A DNA stretch of 64,000 nucleotides from Candidimonas sp. SYP-B2681 (GTDB taxonomy: Bacteria; Pseudomonadota; Gammaproteobacteria; Burkholderiales; Burkholderiaceae_B). The stretch covers positions 124,001-188,000 of the forward strand of contig NZ_RYDV01000001.1 of assembly GCF_003971065.1 (NCBI RefSeq), written 5' to 3'. Positions within the stretch are counted from its first letter, which is position 1. The number at the start of each line of letters is the position of its first letter. Below are positions 9,807-20,014 of this stretch, piece after piece. Below the pieces are notes generated by a model. It had not been told where the DNA came from. It ran no database searches and was given only the letters and a program-made list of their open reading frames with translations. A program made the translations under genes and the position numbers.

Positions 9807-11222
9807 TCAGGCGAAGGTGTCGACCAGTGCATTTGGGGCTGGGCTGCGGCTTGACGCCCGCAACGTGGCTTCGCCGACGTCGCCAGATGCTGAACCCACG
9901 CCTGCAACGGCAGTTTTTCGGCTGCTGCCAAACGACTCGTTATACGCTTGATCTGACTGTGCTTGGTCATTCACGCTGGTTTGACCCAGCGATATTCCGG
10001 ACTGCGCCAGTAACTGTTGCAGTTGTGGCAACGCGTTTTCAACTGTCTGGCGTACTGCCGCATGCGGGGATACAAAAATAGCGTGGGCAACGTTGTCGCT
10101 GATGTTGATCGATATGCGCAGAGGGCCAAGTTCTGGCGGATCGAGACGCAGTTCCGCCGTGTGCGGCATATTGTGGCCGCCCTGGGTCAGGGATACAAAC
10201 TGCCGGCCAAAATCCGACGCCCATTGTGGGTTTTGTAAGGGCGTTGCGATTCCGGGCATAGCGGGTACGGCGGTATTCACACCCGAACCCATATTCCCCG
10301 AAAGCAGGGGTGAACCGGCTGCGGTGCCGCCGGTTGCGGCAATAGAGCCAGCCATAGCGGCATTCAAATCGATCTGTGGCGCAACATCGGCGGTAGCCGC
10401 CTTGCTGCTGGCAACGTTCGCCATGGCGGCGGCGAAATCGATGGAAGGCGCCTGATTCGTGGTCGGGGAAGTCTTCACCGGACTGGTATTGGCGACGCGG
10501 GTTTGGGCTTGTCCCATTAGCTGGGTCTGCCTTGCGGCGCCAAGGGCGGGCTTGCCACCGTTGAGCACAATTCCACCGGGCGTTCCAGTGTTGTGTGCGG
10601 GGACAAAGCCCGCAGGTAGTGATATCGCTTCGGCTGTGTTCTTGGAAACCGGTGTCGATAGTGTTGTCGCGTGCGACGCGGTCTCGGCTGCGGAAGCGGT
10701 CGCTGTTTTCGCCTGTTTCGTCGCGACTGCGACTTCGGCGGCAAGGGCTGCCATGCGGCCCGACAGTGTTGAGGCGATTTCTGCTCCGTCGTCAGACGCG
10801 AGTGGCACGGCACGACGTGTTAGACCTTGAGTGTCATCGGCGGTGCTGCCATGTGTGTCGGCTGGCAAGCCACGGCTTGCGGTCGCACGAGGCAATTGGG
10901 CAGCCACCGTCAGCGCCGCTTCGGTAGCGATATTCAATGCAATCTGGGGCAGGCTTAGTCCCTGTTCGGTGGCCAGTTCAGCCAGGGTTTCGTCGGGAAG
11001 CTCGCCGGCGTTAGAATCCTGCGCTGCGGGGCCTTTCGCGTCGTCTTTGCCTTTGCTGCCATGCGCTACCGCGCTTGGCGCCGGCTTGGGCGCCTGCTGG
11101 CCGGTCAATATAGTGGAAAAGCTCGCGTTGGGGCCCTCGGGCTCGGCACTGGCGCCTGTGGTGCTGCGACCCGTTTGCTGGGGCGCAGCTGGCAAAGCAG
11201 CGGATATCGCAGGTGTGTTCAT
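9807..11222 (-). CDS. fliK: Flagellar hook-length control protein FliK
   Basis: Secreted molecular ruler that ends hook growth by switching FlhB specificity. The 471-residue protein has a long low-complexity Ala/Thr/Ser/Pro-rich region (about 1-340). A folded Flg_hook domain (about 345-430) holds AELRLDPPELGPLRISINI and AVRQTVENALPQLQQLL. Its place right after fliJ (12 bases) is the classic one. A second protein with a FliK-type C-terminus lies at 18038-19543; this copy is the better candidate for the true hook ruler. Confidence 0.92.
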   Translation of the reverse strand: MNTPAISAALPAAPQQTGRSTTGASAEPEGPNASFSTILTGQQAPKPAPSAVAHGSKGKDDAKGPAAQDSNAGELPDETLAELATEQGLSLPQIALNIATEAALTVAAQLPRATASRGLPADTHGSTADDTQGLTRRAVPLASDDGAEIASTLSGRMAALAAEVAVATKQAKTATASAAETASHATTLSTPVSKNTAEAISLPAGFVPAHNTGTPGGIVLNGGKPALGAARQTQLMGQAQTRVANTSPVKTSPTTNQAPSIDFAAAMANVASSKAATADVAPQIDLNAAMAGSIAATGGTAAGSPLLSGNMGSGVNTAVPAMPGIATPLQNPQWASDFGRQFVSLTQGGHNMPHTAELRLDPPELGPLRISINISDNVAHAIFVSPHAAVRQTVENALPQLQQLLAQSGISLGQTSVNDQAQSDQAYNESFGSSRKTAVAGVGSASGDVGEATLRASSRSPAPNALVDTFA

Positions 11223-11234
11223 GGCTTACTTTGA

Positions 11235-11684
11235 TCAGTGTGAGTAATGTACCCGTCGGTACATAGTGGCCGAGATTTCATCGCTGGCGCGTTGTTCGTT
11301 ACGGTTGTCGCGCAAAATTTGTTGGCGTATCTGACGTGTCTGCAACGCTTCAAACGAGCTTAAACGCCGCTTTTCGGCATACCACTGCTGGCGCCCGTCT
11401 TCAATCTGGGCATCCATTTGTGCAACTATCTTATTTTGCTGCGAGATCGCCTCATCCAAAGTGGCGATAAACTGCCTAAAGTTCTGGTAGTTCGACGCTG
11501 ACAATCCGTTCTCAGTCGCTTTCTGCAGCCGTTCTGCATAATCCAGGCGGTACACGTCCAGCATGGAAAGCTGGCTTTCGGCGTTTTTGCGCTCGGCGCT
11601 TAACTGTTGAAGCCGCTTGCCTATCTGGTCGGCGCCATCTTTGGCCAGCTGAATCAAGGTGTTCAATGACGATGCACTAGCCAT
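11235..11684 (-). CDS. fliJ: Flagellar export chaperone FliJ
   Basis: Small (149 residues) charged, almost fully helical coiled-coil protein, the central stalk of the FliI ATPase ring. The pattern of Glu/Arg/Gln heptads, the length and the position between fliI (8-base overlap) and fliK identify it. Confidence 0.92.
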   Translation of the reverse strand: MASASSLNTLIQLAKDGADQIGKRLQQLSAERKNAESQLSMLDVYRLDYAERLQKATENGLSASNYQNFRQFIATLDEAISQQNKIVAQMDAQIEDGRQQWYAEKRRLSSFEALQTRQIRQQILRDNRNEQRASDEISATMYRRVHYSH

Positions 11685-13167
11685 GGTTCATGCCTCCCGG
11701 CGGAAAGTCTTGTTGTTGGGCGAGCCCTTTGCCGAGCAGTGTGTTCAGTTCCGCGGTGGCCGACGTATAGTCGACGCGAACGTCTATCCCCTGTTGCAGG
11801 TACGCCTCGAGCCAGGGATATTTTTCTATCGCTTCGTCGATCTGCGGGTCGTTACCCGGGGTATAGGCGCCCACCGCAATCAAGTCATGATTGCGCTGGT
11901 AACGCGATAGCATTTTCTTGAACTTATGCACCAGCGTAAATTGCTCGATGGGCACAATCGCCGACATCACTCGTGAAATAGAGGCTTCGATATCAATCGC
12001 AGGGTAATGCCCCGATTCCGCCAAACTACGCGACAAGACGATGTGGCCGTCCAGAATGGCACGTGCCGAATCGGCGATAGGGTCTTGCTGGTCGTCGCCT
12101 TCCGTCAGCACGGTATAAAACGCGGTAATCGAACCGGCTGGTTTGTCGCCGACCGGCGCGCCATTGCCGGCGCGTTCGACCAATGCTGGGAGCTTGGCAA
12201 AGACAGAGGGCGGATAGCCTTTGGTTGCAGGAGGCTCGCCGATGGCCAAGGCAATTTCGCGCTGTGCCATGGCATAGCGTGTCAGGGAATCCATGATCAG
12301 CAACACATGTCGGCCCTGATCGCGGAAGTGCTCCGCCAGTTTGGTCGCATACACGGCGGCTTGCAATCGCAACAAGGGCGACACATCGGCTGGCGCGGCG
12401 ACCACCACCGAGCGCTTCAAACCCTCGGGCCCCAGGTTGTGCTCGATAAATTCCTTGACCTCGCGGCCTCGTTCGCCGATTAAGCCCACCACGACCACTT
12501 CGGCTTGGGTGTAGCGGGCCATCATGCCCAGCAGCACACTTTTACCGACGCCCGAACCAGCAAACAGGCCCATGCGCTGACCGCGGCCCACGGTAAGCAG
12601 GCCGTTAATCGCGCGCACGCCCACGTCCAGCACCGTATCAATAGGCGCACGGGAAAGGGGGTTGATAATCTGAGCACCCAAGGGCGCGGATCGCACACTG
12701 GTCAAAGGGCCCAGATCGTCCAGCGGCCGCCCGGCACCATCCAAAACCCGGCCCAGCAGCGCATCGCCGACAGGCAGATGGCGCGACAGTATGGGAGGAG
12801 GCCCCAGTTCTTCCAGCGCTTGCACAGGCAGCGGGACGTTGTTTTGTACGCCCGGCTCGATCGGCACGACGCGCGCGCCTGGCGGCAGGCCCGAAATATC
12901 GCCTTGCGGCATCAGGTACAGCGTGTCGTCATGAAAACCGACCACTTCGGCGTCGGCCCAATAGTTTTGACCCGGCGACACTTCAATCTTGCATGCGGCG
13001 CCCACGGCAAGTCGCAAGCCAGTCGCTTCCAGCACCAAACCTGTTGCGCGCGTAATCCGCCCACTGACATGCCATGACTCGGTTGCCAGAACACGCCGCC
13101 CAGCCACTTCAAGCTGGGCTTGCCAGCGAGCGGTGGGACTTGCCAGAAGGTCGGCGGTCTTGGGCAT
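11677..13167 (-). CDS. fliI: Flagellum-specific export ATPase FliI
   Basis: Cytoplasmic ATPase that helps unfold and deliver export substrates. The 496-residue protein is related to the F1 beta subunit. It shows a Walker A motif (GSGVGKS, residues 204-210), a Walker B region ([19 protein letters not shown]) and the FliI block [18 protein letters not shown]. The start shares one base with the fliH stop (TAATG), and the 3' end overlaps fliJ by 8 bases. Confidence 0.97.
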   Translation of the reverse strand: MPKTADLLASPTARWQAQLEVAGRRVLATESWHVSGRITRATGLVLEATGLRLAVGAACKIEVSPGQNYWADAEVVGFHDDTLYLMPQGDISGLPPGARVVPIEPGVQNNVPLPVQALEELGPPPILSRHLPVGDALLGRVLDGAGRPLDDLGPLTSVRSAPLGAQIINPLSRAPIDTVLDVGVRAINGLLTVGRGQRMGLFAGSGVGKSVLLGMMARYTQAEVVVVGLIGERGREVKEFIEHNLGPEGLKRSVVVAAPADVSPLLRLQAAVYATKLAEHFRDQGRHVLLIMDSLTRYAMAQREIALAIGEPPATKGYPPSVFAKLPALVERAGNGAPVGDKPAGSITAFYTVLTEGDDQQDPIADSARAILDGHIVLSRSLAESGHYPAIDIEASISRVMSAIVPIEQFTLVHKFKKMLSRYQRNHDLIAVGAYTPGNDPQIDEAIEKYPWLEAYLQQGIDVRVDYTSATAELNTLLGKGLAQQQDFPPGGMNHG

Positions 13168-13907
13168 TAGGGCTTTTCTTGTAGGTCCTGCTTGTGGCCC
13201 AGTGTCGACGTGACGCGTTGCCAGCGTGTTTGCAAGGTGGCGTCAATATTGCCCAACACCGTCTCGGCCAGGCAGCCGCCGCGCTCCACCGTTTCGTCGG
13301 CCAGCAAACGCCAATGGCTGACGCCAATATCATGCTGCAGATACTGATCGACCAGATCCAGGTCGGCAGGATTGATGCGCAGCTTGAGTATGGTGTCTTT
13401 ACTGGTATCCAGATGAATGATGTCGCGCACCAGGTCCAGCATTTTCTCGGGGTGCGCATCCAAGGTACTGCGCAATACCTGTTCGGCAATCCGGATGGAC
13501 AGCGAAATCATCGCTTGACCCATCTCGGCTTCTATCGATCCAAGCGAGTCGGCGCAGGCTTGCGCGAGCGACTGCAATTGTTGGGCTTCCTGCAGGCTGT
13601 GCTCTCGCCCGGCGGCATGGCCGGCCGCAAAGCCGGCTTCGTAGCCCTGTTCGTGACCGGCTTTTTTTCCTTCTTCGGTTCCGGCGGCCAACCCTTGTGT
13701 GTGGCCGGAAGCGTAGCCTTCGGCATGGCCACGTAATTGCGCCGCATCGCCCAGCCGCTTAATCTCAGCGTAAATTTCCGCTGTATCGGGCGCGGGCTTT
13801 TGTGCCGCAGCTTGCTTGGATGGCGTAGCCGGCGCGTCGAACGACGCCATTTCCCAGCGTTGCCAGGATTCGGCATCTTGATAGCTGGCAATTTGCCGCT
13901 TAGACAT
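13167..13907 (-). CDS. fliH: Flagellar assembly protein FliH
   Basis: Regulator of the FliI ATPase and its tether to the C-ring. The 246-residue product has the family's Gly-rich repeat zone (about 60-100: [20 protein letters not shown] and continuing GxxxG repeats). The C-terminal domain resembles the V/F-type ATPase peripheral stalk. It overlaps fliG by 8 bases and fliI by 1 base. Confidence 0.94.
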   Translation of the reverse strand: MSKRQIASYQDAESWQRWEMASFDAPATPSKQAAAQKPAPDTAEIYAEIKRLGDAAQLRGHAEGYASGHTQGLAAGTEEGKKAGHEQGYEAGFAAGHAAGREHSLQEAQQLQSLAQACADSLGSIEAEMGQAMISLSIRIAEQVLRSTLDAHPEKMLDLVRDIIHLDTSKDTILKLRINPADLDLVDQYLQHDIGVSHWRLLADETVERGGCLAETVLGNIDATLQTRWQRVTSTLGHKQDLQEKP

Positions 13908-14901
13908 ACTCGTCGGTTCCGAGACCGCCCAAGGTAAATTGGCCTGCTTCGGCCAGCTTGCGGGCGACTTGAACGATGTTCTTCTGTTCTTCCTCGACCT
14001 TGGACATGCGTACCGGCCCTTGGGCTTCCAGGTCGTCGCGCAGCATTTCGGCGGCGCGATTCGACATGTTCTTGAAAAACTTTTCGCGTAGTTCCTCGGG
14101 TGCGCCTTTCAGAGCGATCGTCAGCGACGTGGTGTCGATTTCCTTAAGGACAAGCTGGATGGCGTTGTCTTCGATGTCGGCCAGGTTTTCGAACACGAAC
14201 ATCTCGTCCACAATGCGCTGTGCCAGGTCGGCATCCAGGGCGCGCAAGCTTGCCACCACGGCCTCTTCTTCGGATGAATTCATGAAGTTCAGTATTTCTG
14301 CTGCCGTGCGTACACCGCCCATTTTGCTGCGCTTGGCCCCTTGGCCGGACAACATGTTGTTGAGCACGTCGGTCAGTTCATTCAAGGCCGCAGGTTGAAC
14401 GCCACCGAAGGTCGCAATGCGCAACATGACGTCGTTGCGCAAGCGCTCGTTCAACAGCGCCAACACGCCCGAGGAGCGGTCACGTTCGAGGTGAACGAGG
14501 ATGGTAGCGATGATCTGCGGGTGCTCGTCGGCAATCAGTTCTGCCACGCTGGCGGGGTCAAGCCAGTTCAGCGCATCGATGCCATTGGCATTATCGCCGC
14601 CGTCCAGAATGTCTTCTATCAGGCCAGCCGCGCGGTCGTTGCCCAGCGCTTTATTCAGGACTGAACGAATGTACTCGTCGGACCCCAGTGTTACCGCCAT
14701 GAACTGGTCCGCTTCCTGGCGAAACTCTTCCAGCACGCCATCAACATCGGCACGGGTCACTTGCTTAAGGTTGGCCATTGCCGAACCGATCGTTTGTACC
14801 TCGTGAGCGCTCAGGTATTTGAAGACTTCGGCGGCGGCATCTTCGCCCAAAGACATCATCAGGATTGCGCATCGGTCCAGGTTAGGATTAACGATTGCCA
14901 T
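13900..14901 (-). CDS. fliG: Flagellar motor switch protein FliG
   Basis: Rotor protein that couples stator force to rotation. The start is taken at MAIVNPNLDRCAILMMSLGE (base 14901), giving 333 residues, the usual size. The longer open frame upstream only shadows the end of fliF. The middle domain has the EHPQ motif (DEHPQIIATILVHL) that contacts FliM. The C-terminal torque domain has the charged helix SLRALDADLAQRIVDEMF. It overlaps fliF by 14 bases. Confidence 0.97.
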   Translation of the reverse strand: MAIVNPNLDRCAILMMSLGEDAAAEVFKYLSAHEVQTIGSAMANLKQVTRADVDGVLEEFRQEADQFMAVTLGSDEYIRSVLNKALGNDRAAGLIEDILDGGDNANGIDALNWLDPASVAELIADEHPQIIATILVHLERDRSSGVLALLNERLRNDVMLRIATFGGVQPAALNELTDVLNNMLSGQGAKRSKMGGVRTAAEILNFMNSSEEEAVVASLRALDADLAQRIVDEMFVFENLADIEDNAIQLVLKEIDTTSLTIALKGAPEELREKFFKNMSNRAAEMLRDDLEAQGPVRMSKVEEEQKNIVQVARKLAEAGQFTLGGLGTDEYV

Positions 14902-16549
14902 TTTTTTCCATCCATGAACGCAGCACCATAGCAACGGCACGTGGGTCTTTTTGAGCCATGTTGCGGGCAGTAGCCATATTGTCTTCGTAGCGGCTGATTT
15001 CGGCGGCCTGTCGTTCGGCCGCTTCGATCTGTTCGCGGTTCTTTGCGATCTCGGCGGCTTCGGCCTCGGTTTCCAGCTTGGCGGCAGCAGCGGCATCCAT
15101 TGCCGGCCTGATCAGCTTGCGCCACACCAGGAAAACCAACAATGCGATCAGCAGATACTTCACCAGTTGCAGCGCATAGTCAAGATACAGTGGGTTTTCC
15201 CAAATCGGTGGAGAAGGCGGTTTCTCGTCGCTGAAGACGCTATTGACGACGCTTAGCGTATCGCCGCGATCGGCAGAGTAACCCATGGCCTGCTTAACCA
15301 GATCATTCAACTTTTCCAGTTCTTCTGCTGGAATGGCCTCGGGCTTGCCGTCGTTATTGCGGTAATTGACGACGACGGCCACGGACAGCCGTTGCAGCTT
15401 GCCCAAGGGATCCTTGACGTGGCTGATTGTGCGGTCAAGTTCGTAATTGATGGTGGCGTCGTTACGCGAGCTGCCTGTGCCTTGCGCGACATTAGTATTT
15501 GTGCCCAAGGGGGTCGCTACGTTTCCTGCGCCAGCATTAGGTGCATTGGGATTCGCGCCCGGTGCAGGTGGCGTAATGATAGGTGCCGTGGCGTTCGCAG
15601 GCGGTTGATTCGTCAAGGCGCCCGGTACACCTTCCGGCGGTATCACATTGCTCTGCAGCGATGCACTGGTCTGTTCGCTGCGTACGGCAGCTTCGCCGGG
15701 CTTTTGGTTCGGGCGATAGACTTCCGAGGTTTTTTCGCGCTGCGAGAAATCGACATCGGCGCTGACTTGGGCCCGCACGTTGCCGGGCCCCACCAGCGGA
15801 TTCAGCAAGGTCAGAATCCGCTGCACTGTGCGCGATTCAATATCGTTAACCAAGTTGCGGCGCGTGCCGTCGGCGCCGGCTTCGCCGGTAGGTGCCGTCA
15901 GCAGGCGTCCGTTCTGGTCCACGACCGATACTTTGTCGGCGGTAAGGTTGGGAACAGAAGACGACACTAGCCATGTTATGGCGGCGACCTGGGCTTCGCT
16001 TAAGCTGCGGCCAGGGTATAGGGTAAGGAGTACCGATGCGGTAGGTGCCTGGCGATCGCGCACGAACAGGGTGTCGCGCGGTATGGCCAGGTGCAAGCGG
16101 GCGCTTTGCACGGCATGCAGGGCCTGAATCGAACTGACTATTTCGCCTTCCAAGGCGCGCTGGTAATTGATCTGTTCCGTAAACTGGCTGGCGCCAAAGC
16201 GGGTTTGGTCCAACAGTTCGAAACCGGCTTCACCGCTGCGCGGCAGACCTTGCTGAGCCAATTGCAAACGCGCTTCATGCACCTTGTCGGCCGGCACCAA
16301 TATGGCATTGCCATTGGGGCCTAGCTGGTAGGGCACGTTCATTTGCGACAGCGCCGCAACGATGGCTCCACCGTCCCGGTCTTCAAGGTTCGAGAACAGC
16401 ACCTTGTATTCGGGGCCACGCGACCACAGCAATAAGACGACCACAAGGGCAACGGCCGCGGCAGCAATCCCCATGAGTAAGGGTTTGGGCCAGCTGCCTA
16501 TTTTTGCAATTGCCGGAAAGCGGGCCAACAAATCAGCCGGTTGGCTCAT
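14888..16549 (-). CDS. fliF: Flagellar MS-ring protein FliF
   Basis: Forms the MS ring in the inner membrane. The 553-residue protein has TM1 at about 24-43, ring-building motifs (EYKVLFSNLEDRDGGAIVAA), a Pro/Ala/Asn-rich insertion around 300-350 and TM2 at about 455-475. It ends with a FliG-binding tail (VAMVLRSWMEKNGNR). It is the first gene of the minus-strand fliF-fliR operon, divergent from fliE. Confidence 0.97.
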   Translation of the reverse strand: MSQPADLLARFPAIAKIGSWPKPLLMGIAAAAVALVVVLLLWSRGPEYKVLFSNLEDRDGGAIVAALSQMNVPYQLGPNGNAILVPADKVHEARLQLAQQGLPRSGEAGFELLDQTRFGASQFTEQINYQRALEGEIVSSIQALHAVQSARLHLAIPRDTLFVRDRQAPTASVLLTLYPGRSLSEAQVAAITWLVSSSVPNLTADKVSVVDQNGRLLTAPTGEAGADGTRRNLVNDIESRTVQRILTLLNPLVGPGNVRAQVSADVDFSQREKTSEVYRPNQKPGEAAVRSEQTSASLQSNVIPPEGVPGALTNQPPANATAPIITPPAPGANPNAPNAGAGNVATPLGTNTNVAQGTGSSRNDATINYELDRTISHVKDPLGKLQRLSVAVVVNYRNNDGKPEAIPAEELEKLNDLVKQAMGYSADRGDTLSVVNSVFSDEKPPSPPIWENPLYLDYALQLVKYLLIALLVFLVWRKLIRPAMDAAAAAKLETEAEAAEIAKNREQIEAAERQAAEISRYEDNMATARNMAQKDPRAVAMVLRSWMEKNGNR

Positions 16550-16924
16550 TGACGACCTCTATCGCTTTGATGGTTCTGGCGCAGCGAGAACGTCGAGCTG
16601 GTAGTTGGCAAGGTGTACATGCGGCAAGACAAAAATAAGGGAGTTTGAATTATTGCGCGGAATGCGTTTCAGGCAAGCGTTGAAAAACGCTGGTTTTGGG
16701 TGTTATTTAGCTCTAATGGAAGGGGTGTATGGGTGAACGGACTAATGCCTGATTTTGTTGTGTTGAAGTCGCTGTAGCATTAGCGAGGGAGACTATAGCC
16801 CCTGCGGTAGGGCGCGCTATTGCTGGAAAAGGCTGGGTTTTTGGTGCTTGATGCGTAGCTTGCGGTGCATTGGATTTGGGTACATTAGGCAGGCGTGAAA
16901 AGGTCGCGCTATAGGACTATACAA
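16550..16924. other. Divergent intergenic region fliF-fliE
   Basis: 375 bases between the starts of fliF (minus) and fliE (plus). It must hold the promoters of both operons. I found neither a convincing sigma-28 box pair nor a clear sigma-54 GG-N10-GC element, and no gene. Confidence 0.5.
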
Positions 16925-17257
16925 ATGGCTATACAAAATATATCCGCAATTGAGAGTATGTTGTCGCAGATGCGGGCGGTTGCTAATGCTGCTTCAGCGG
17001 CGCCGGTGCGTGGCAACGATGCAGTGCCGGAAGTGGGCGGCTTTGCTGCTGAATTGGCGCGGTCGCTGGGTCGAGTGTCTGACATGCAGAATAGCGCTGC
17101 GGCGCAGGGCCGGGCGTTTCAGTTAGGGGCGCCGGATGTGGCGCTTAACGATGTGATGATTGATATGCAGAAGGCTGGCATTGCTTTCCAGGCTACGATT
17201 CAGGTTCGGAATCGGCTGGTCGCTGCGTATCAGGAAATTGCTAGTATGGCGGTGTAA
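16925..17257 (+). CDS. fliE: Flagellar hook-basal body protein FliE
   Basis: Rod/MS-ring junction protein. I start at the ATG of MAIQNISAIESML, giving 110 residues, the usual FliE length; a GTG 30 bases upstream would add an atypical basic leader. The C-terminal half carries the family pattern (APDVALNDVMIDMQKAGIAF and VRNRLVAAYQEI). It is transcribed away from fliF, the same arrangement as in enteric bacteria. Confidence 0.95.
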   Translation: MAIQNISAIESMLSQMRAVANAASAAPVRGNDAVPEVGGFAAELARSLGRVSDMQNSAAAQGRAFQLGAPDVALNDVMIDMQKAGIAFQATIQVRNRLVAAYQEIASMAV

Positions 17258-17726
17258 GGGTAGCCCTTTTTTCTCGGGTATAAGGTTTCTTGCGTCGGCG
17301 CAGTGGACCCGAGAGGGCAGGGCTCAATATCGCTGCGGTTCCGTGCTTCGCCCGGAACTGCCCGGCCAGGGTCCTGGATCGGGCCGTGCGCAAACTCACG
17401 GCGTGAAGGACTGGGTCGTTCACAAGCGTGCCGTTCAAACAGTGCGCACTTTGTATGCCCAATCCAGGCCCCTGGCCGGCTTGCTCAAAATTTCGCCTTG
17501 CCCTCCCGGGCCCTCTGCGCCTGATTGCGTTTCATATTTAACGGGTTGGTATGCGGCGAGGGCGGCAGAGAAATGGTGGTTTTTATTCTTGCCGAGCGCG
17601 GGACTTTGGCGGATATTTTATTACAGCCAGATGACATGGCAGGGTGATATAAACGGCCGGAGCAGTGACCGTAGGTCTCTGCGGATCTACTGCGTATCTA
17701 ACCTCCTGAACTGGCGACTGCGGATC
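17258..17726. other. Intergenic region after fliE, possible dispersed repeat
   Basis: 469 bases between fliE and the FlhB-like gene. A small hairpin with a T-run (AAGGG TAG CCCTT, 17256-17270) directly follows fliE and may end its transcript. The rest is GC-rich. Its minus-strand reading (around 17290-17420) gives a protein-like but unsupported peptide that I recall as a recurrent intergenic motif in this bacterial group. No gene is supported. Confidence 0.4.
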
Positions 17727-18041
17727 CTATAACTGGTCGGCAGCAGCAAACAATTCTTCACTTTTCCCACCCTCCAGCGCGTAGAGCCATGCGAGTAGTT
17801 CGGCAATGGCGACGTATAGCTGCGGGGGAATGTGGGCGTCGAGGTCTATTTGCATTAACAGGCCTACGAGTTCCGGGGATTCGTGGACGTATAGGCCGTT
17901 TTCTTTCGCGGTGCGGATGATGGTTTCGGCTAGGCTGCCGTAGCCTTTGGCGACGACGCGGGGAGCGGCGTCGTCTTTATCGTAGGTGAGGGCGACGGCA
18001 ACCGGGCGGCCGTCATTGGGACGGTGTGAGCTGGCTGTCAT
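17727..18041 (-). CDS. FlhB C-terminal-like export switch protein (FlhX type)
   Basis: A 104-residue protein resembling only the cytoplasmic domain of FlhB/YscU (AVALTYDKDDAAPRVVAKGY, then VHESPELVGLLMQIDLDAHI). The membrane part and the self-cleaving NPTH site are absent, as in the stand-alone FlhB homologues known as FlhX or FhlB. It overlaps a FliK-like gene by 4 bases. That pairing is telling because FliK acts on the FlhB C-terminal domain. Its exact role is not clear. Confidence 0.85.
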   Translation of the reverse strand: MTASSHRPNDGRPVAVALTYDKDDAAPRVVAKGYGSLAETIIRTAKENGLYVHESPELVGLLMQIDLDAHIPPQLYVAIAELLAWLYALEGGKSEELFAAADQL

Positions 18042-19543
18042 GGTGTTGCGCTGCCATCGCCTGGAAGGCCGGGTGTTTCGGAGGCGTCGTACTGCTGCGA
18101 ACTTGCCGCTGCGGAGACGCTATTGGCGTTTGCCTGGGCTTGCTGGCTTTGCATGGCAGATTCCCAAGCGTTGCTGGCGACGGAGAGCTGGCTTAGCTGC
18201 ATGCCGCGGGCGGAGAAGCGGCTGCGCAAGGCTTCGACGTGCTCGCTTAGCAGTTCCGAAGATTCGGGCGCTATTAGTTGCATGACGAGCTGCTGGCCGG
18301 CCAGTGTTAGCCTGGCTTGGACATTTCCCAGCACTGGTAGCTGGATATTGATGCGTGTTGCCCAGTGTTCGGCTTCGGGCGACAGGTCAACGTCGTCGCG
18401 CGACGGTTCGCGTCGATTGATCTCCCATTCCATGGGCGCATTGGGCCATGCTTCGCCGCGCCACGCGAAGGTCTGATTGGCCAGTACTTCAAGCTGTTGA
18501 CGAACTAGCTGATGCGTCTGCGGGTCCAGGCCGGGGACGGGCACCGGAGCGCCTGGATTCGCAGCACCAGATGTGGAGGCAGAAGCTGTATTTTGACCAG
18601 CGATTGCTTCGCCACGGTGGCCTTGGGTGATTTGCGCTGTTTGATCTGCGGAGCTTGTGTGTGACGCTTGTGAAGCTGTGGTCGCGGTAGTAGAAGGGGA
18701 CGCTGCAGTACCGGCGCTATTGCTGTTACCTGCAGGCGTTCCGTCTGTCCTGCCACGTCCTACTTGAGCTTGCGGTTCTTGCTGGAGCTGGGCGGGGCTT
18801 TGTTTGCCAAATGCCAGGCTATGCAGGTGCGATTCATAAAAGAGGCCGCTATTCTTTACGGCATGGGCTAAGGCCTGCGCCAACTGGGCGGGGACCGAGC
18901 CTGCATTGGGCGTCAACATGGAAGTGGCGTTAGCCCGGCCCAGAGCGTTTGATCCCGTTTGCGCTTGGCCTTTTGGTTCGGATGACGCTGCCGATCCAGC
19001 TGCGGGCGTCGCCGATGCCATCGGATTGCGGGCAGAAGCCTGAGTTGTTCCTGAAGGTCCGGCAGGATTTGCCCCGGATGCGACCGACGTGCCAGTACCT
19101 TTTCCCTGGGCAAGAAGGGGATTATTGGGAAGCAGTGGTCTTTGTCCTAGGACGGCAGGTGCCTGCTCGGGAGAGTTGGCTAAAAGGGCCAATATGGTTC
19201 GCGCGGCGTGACCAAGGCTGGTCGGTGCCGATTTGGTTGTGCTGGTATCGGGCGCACTGCGCGCTGCCAACAATTCCGCCATGCGGGCGTCAATCTTGGC
19301 GCGATTGATGGCTTGCCTCGTTTGCTCCTCGGTTTGTGCGGTGGCCCGGTCAACGCCATCGCGCGGTTGGCGGTGTATGTCGTTCTGAGCAGGATCGGCG
19401 CGTTCGGCACTGCCAGGTTGGGTCACCGCGTCGGGCCGGGCACCCGAAACAAGGTTTGCCTGCTGCGATAGCGTGGTGCCTAGAACGGAATCAAGCCGAT
19501 GCACCAGCAAGGTGCCCAGGGCCGAAGGGCCGCCGATGCTCAT
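18038..19543 (-). CDS. Second FliK-type hook-length control domain protein
   Basis: 501 residues: a long Ala/Ser/Gln/Thr-rich, probably disordered region (about 60-360), then a folded C-terminal domain like Flg_hook (HWATRINIQLPVLGNVQARL and LLSEHVEALRSRFSARGMQL). It is coupled by a 4-base overlap to the FlhB-like gene, and fliT lies 3 bases upstream in transcription order. It may be a second export-switch ruler or a regulator acting with the FlhB-like protein (inference). Confidence 0.8.
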   Translation of the reverse strand: MSIGGPSALGTLLVHRLDSVLGTTLSQQANLVSGARPDAVTQPGSAERADPAQNDIHRQPRDGVDRATAQTEEQTRQAINRAKIDARMAELLAARSAPDTSTTKSAPTSLGHAARTILALLANSPEQAPAVLGQRPLLPNNPLLAQGKGTGTSVASGANPAGPSGTTQASARNPMASATPAAGSAASSEPKGQAQTGSNALGRANATSMLTPNAGSVPAQLAQALAHAVKNSGLFYESHLHSLAFGKQSPAQLQQEPQAQVGRGRTDGTPAGNSNSAGTAASPSTTATTASQASHTSSADQTAQITQGHRGEAIAGQNTASASTSGAANPGAPVPVPGLDPQTHQLVRQQLEVLANQTFAWRGEAWPNAPMEWEINRREPSRDDVDLSPEAEHWATRINIQLPVLGNVQARLTLAGQQLVMQLIAPESSELLSEHVEALRSRFSARGMQLSQLSVASNAWESAMQSQQAQANANSVSAAASSQQYDASETPGLPGDGSATP

Positions 19544-19546
19544 GGT

Positions 19547-19873
19547 TTACGACGCGTTGCTGGAATAGGCATGCAACACTGACTGCTGACGTTTCATGTT
19601 GCCCAGAAGCGAGCTTAAGCGGCCAAGTTCAGGCGCTGCCAGCATGCGAATATGGGCGTCGTCATCCAAAATTTTGGTCAATACTTCTTTACGCGCTTGG
19701 CGGTCTTCAGTGCTAAGTTCTTTAATAGAACGCAGGGATTCGACGGCGTCGTGATATTGCTCGCCTAAGTCCACCACGCTATCCCAGTTATTGGCGCGCG
19801 CCTCCGCCAGCATACGTTGAGAGATACCGGCAATGATTTCATACTGGCGCAAAATGGAAGGGGAGTGGCTCAT
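19547..19873 (-). CDS. fliT: Flagellar chaperone FliT
   Basis: Small helical export chaperone for the cap protein FliD, 108 residues from the ATG of MSHSPSILRQYE. An ATG 12 bases upstream (19885) is also possible; neither has a clear ribosome site. Hydrophobic heptads and the position downstream of fliD and fliS support the call; sequence conservation of FliT is low in general. Confidence 0.8.
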   Translation of the reverse strand: MSHSPSILRQYEIIAGISQRMLAEARANNWDSVVDLGEQYHDAVESLRSIKELSTEDRQARKEVLTKILDDDAHIRMLAAPELGRLSSLLGNMKRQQSVLHAYSSNAS

Positions 19874-20014
19874 AGGCAGAATCATCGGACGGGGTGGGCG
19901 AGTGCTTATCGAAGGGTAAGGCGGTTTTCGAATATTGTTTGCTAACTACACAAGCATATGATATTTAACGGATTAGGACTATCGGTAGGGGCTCGGGACT
20001 ACGACTTACGCCGT

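Noticed and set aside
14902-15096. A 65-residue N-terminal extension of FliG
   Set aside because: The extension is the fliF 3' end read in another frame; family alignment and length favour the internal ATG at 14901.
17160-17732. A 190-residue plus-strand open frame after fliE
   Set aside because: It begins inside fliE in another frame and its composition is not protein-like; no ribosome site.
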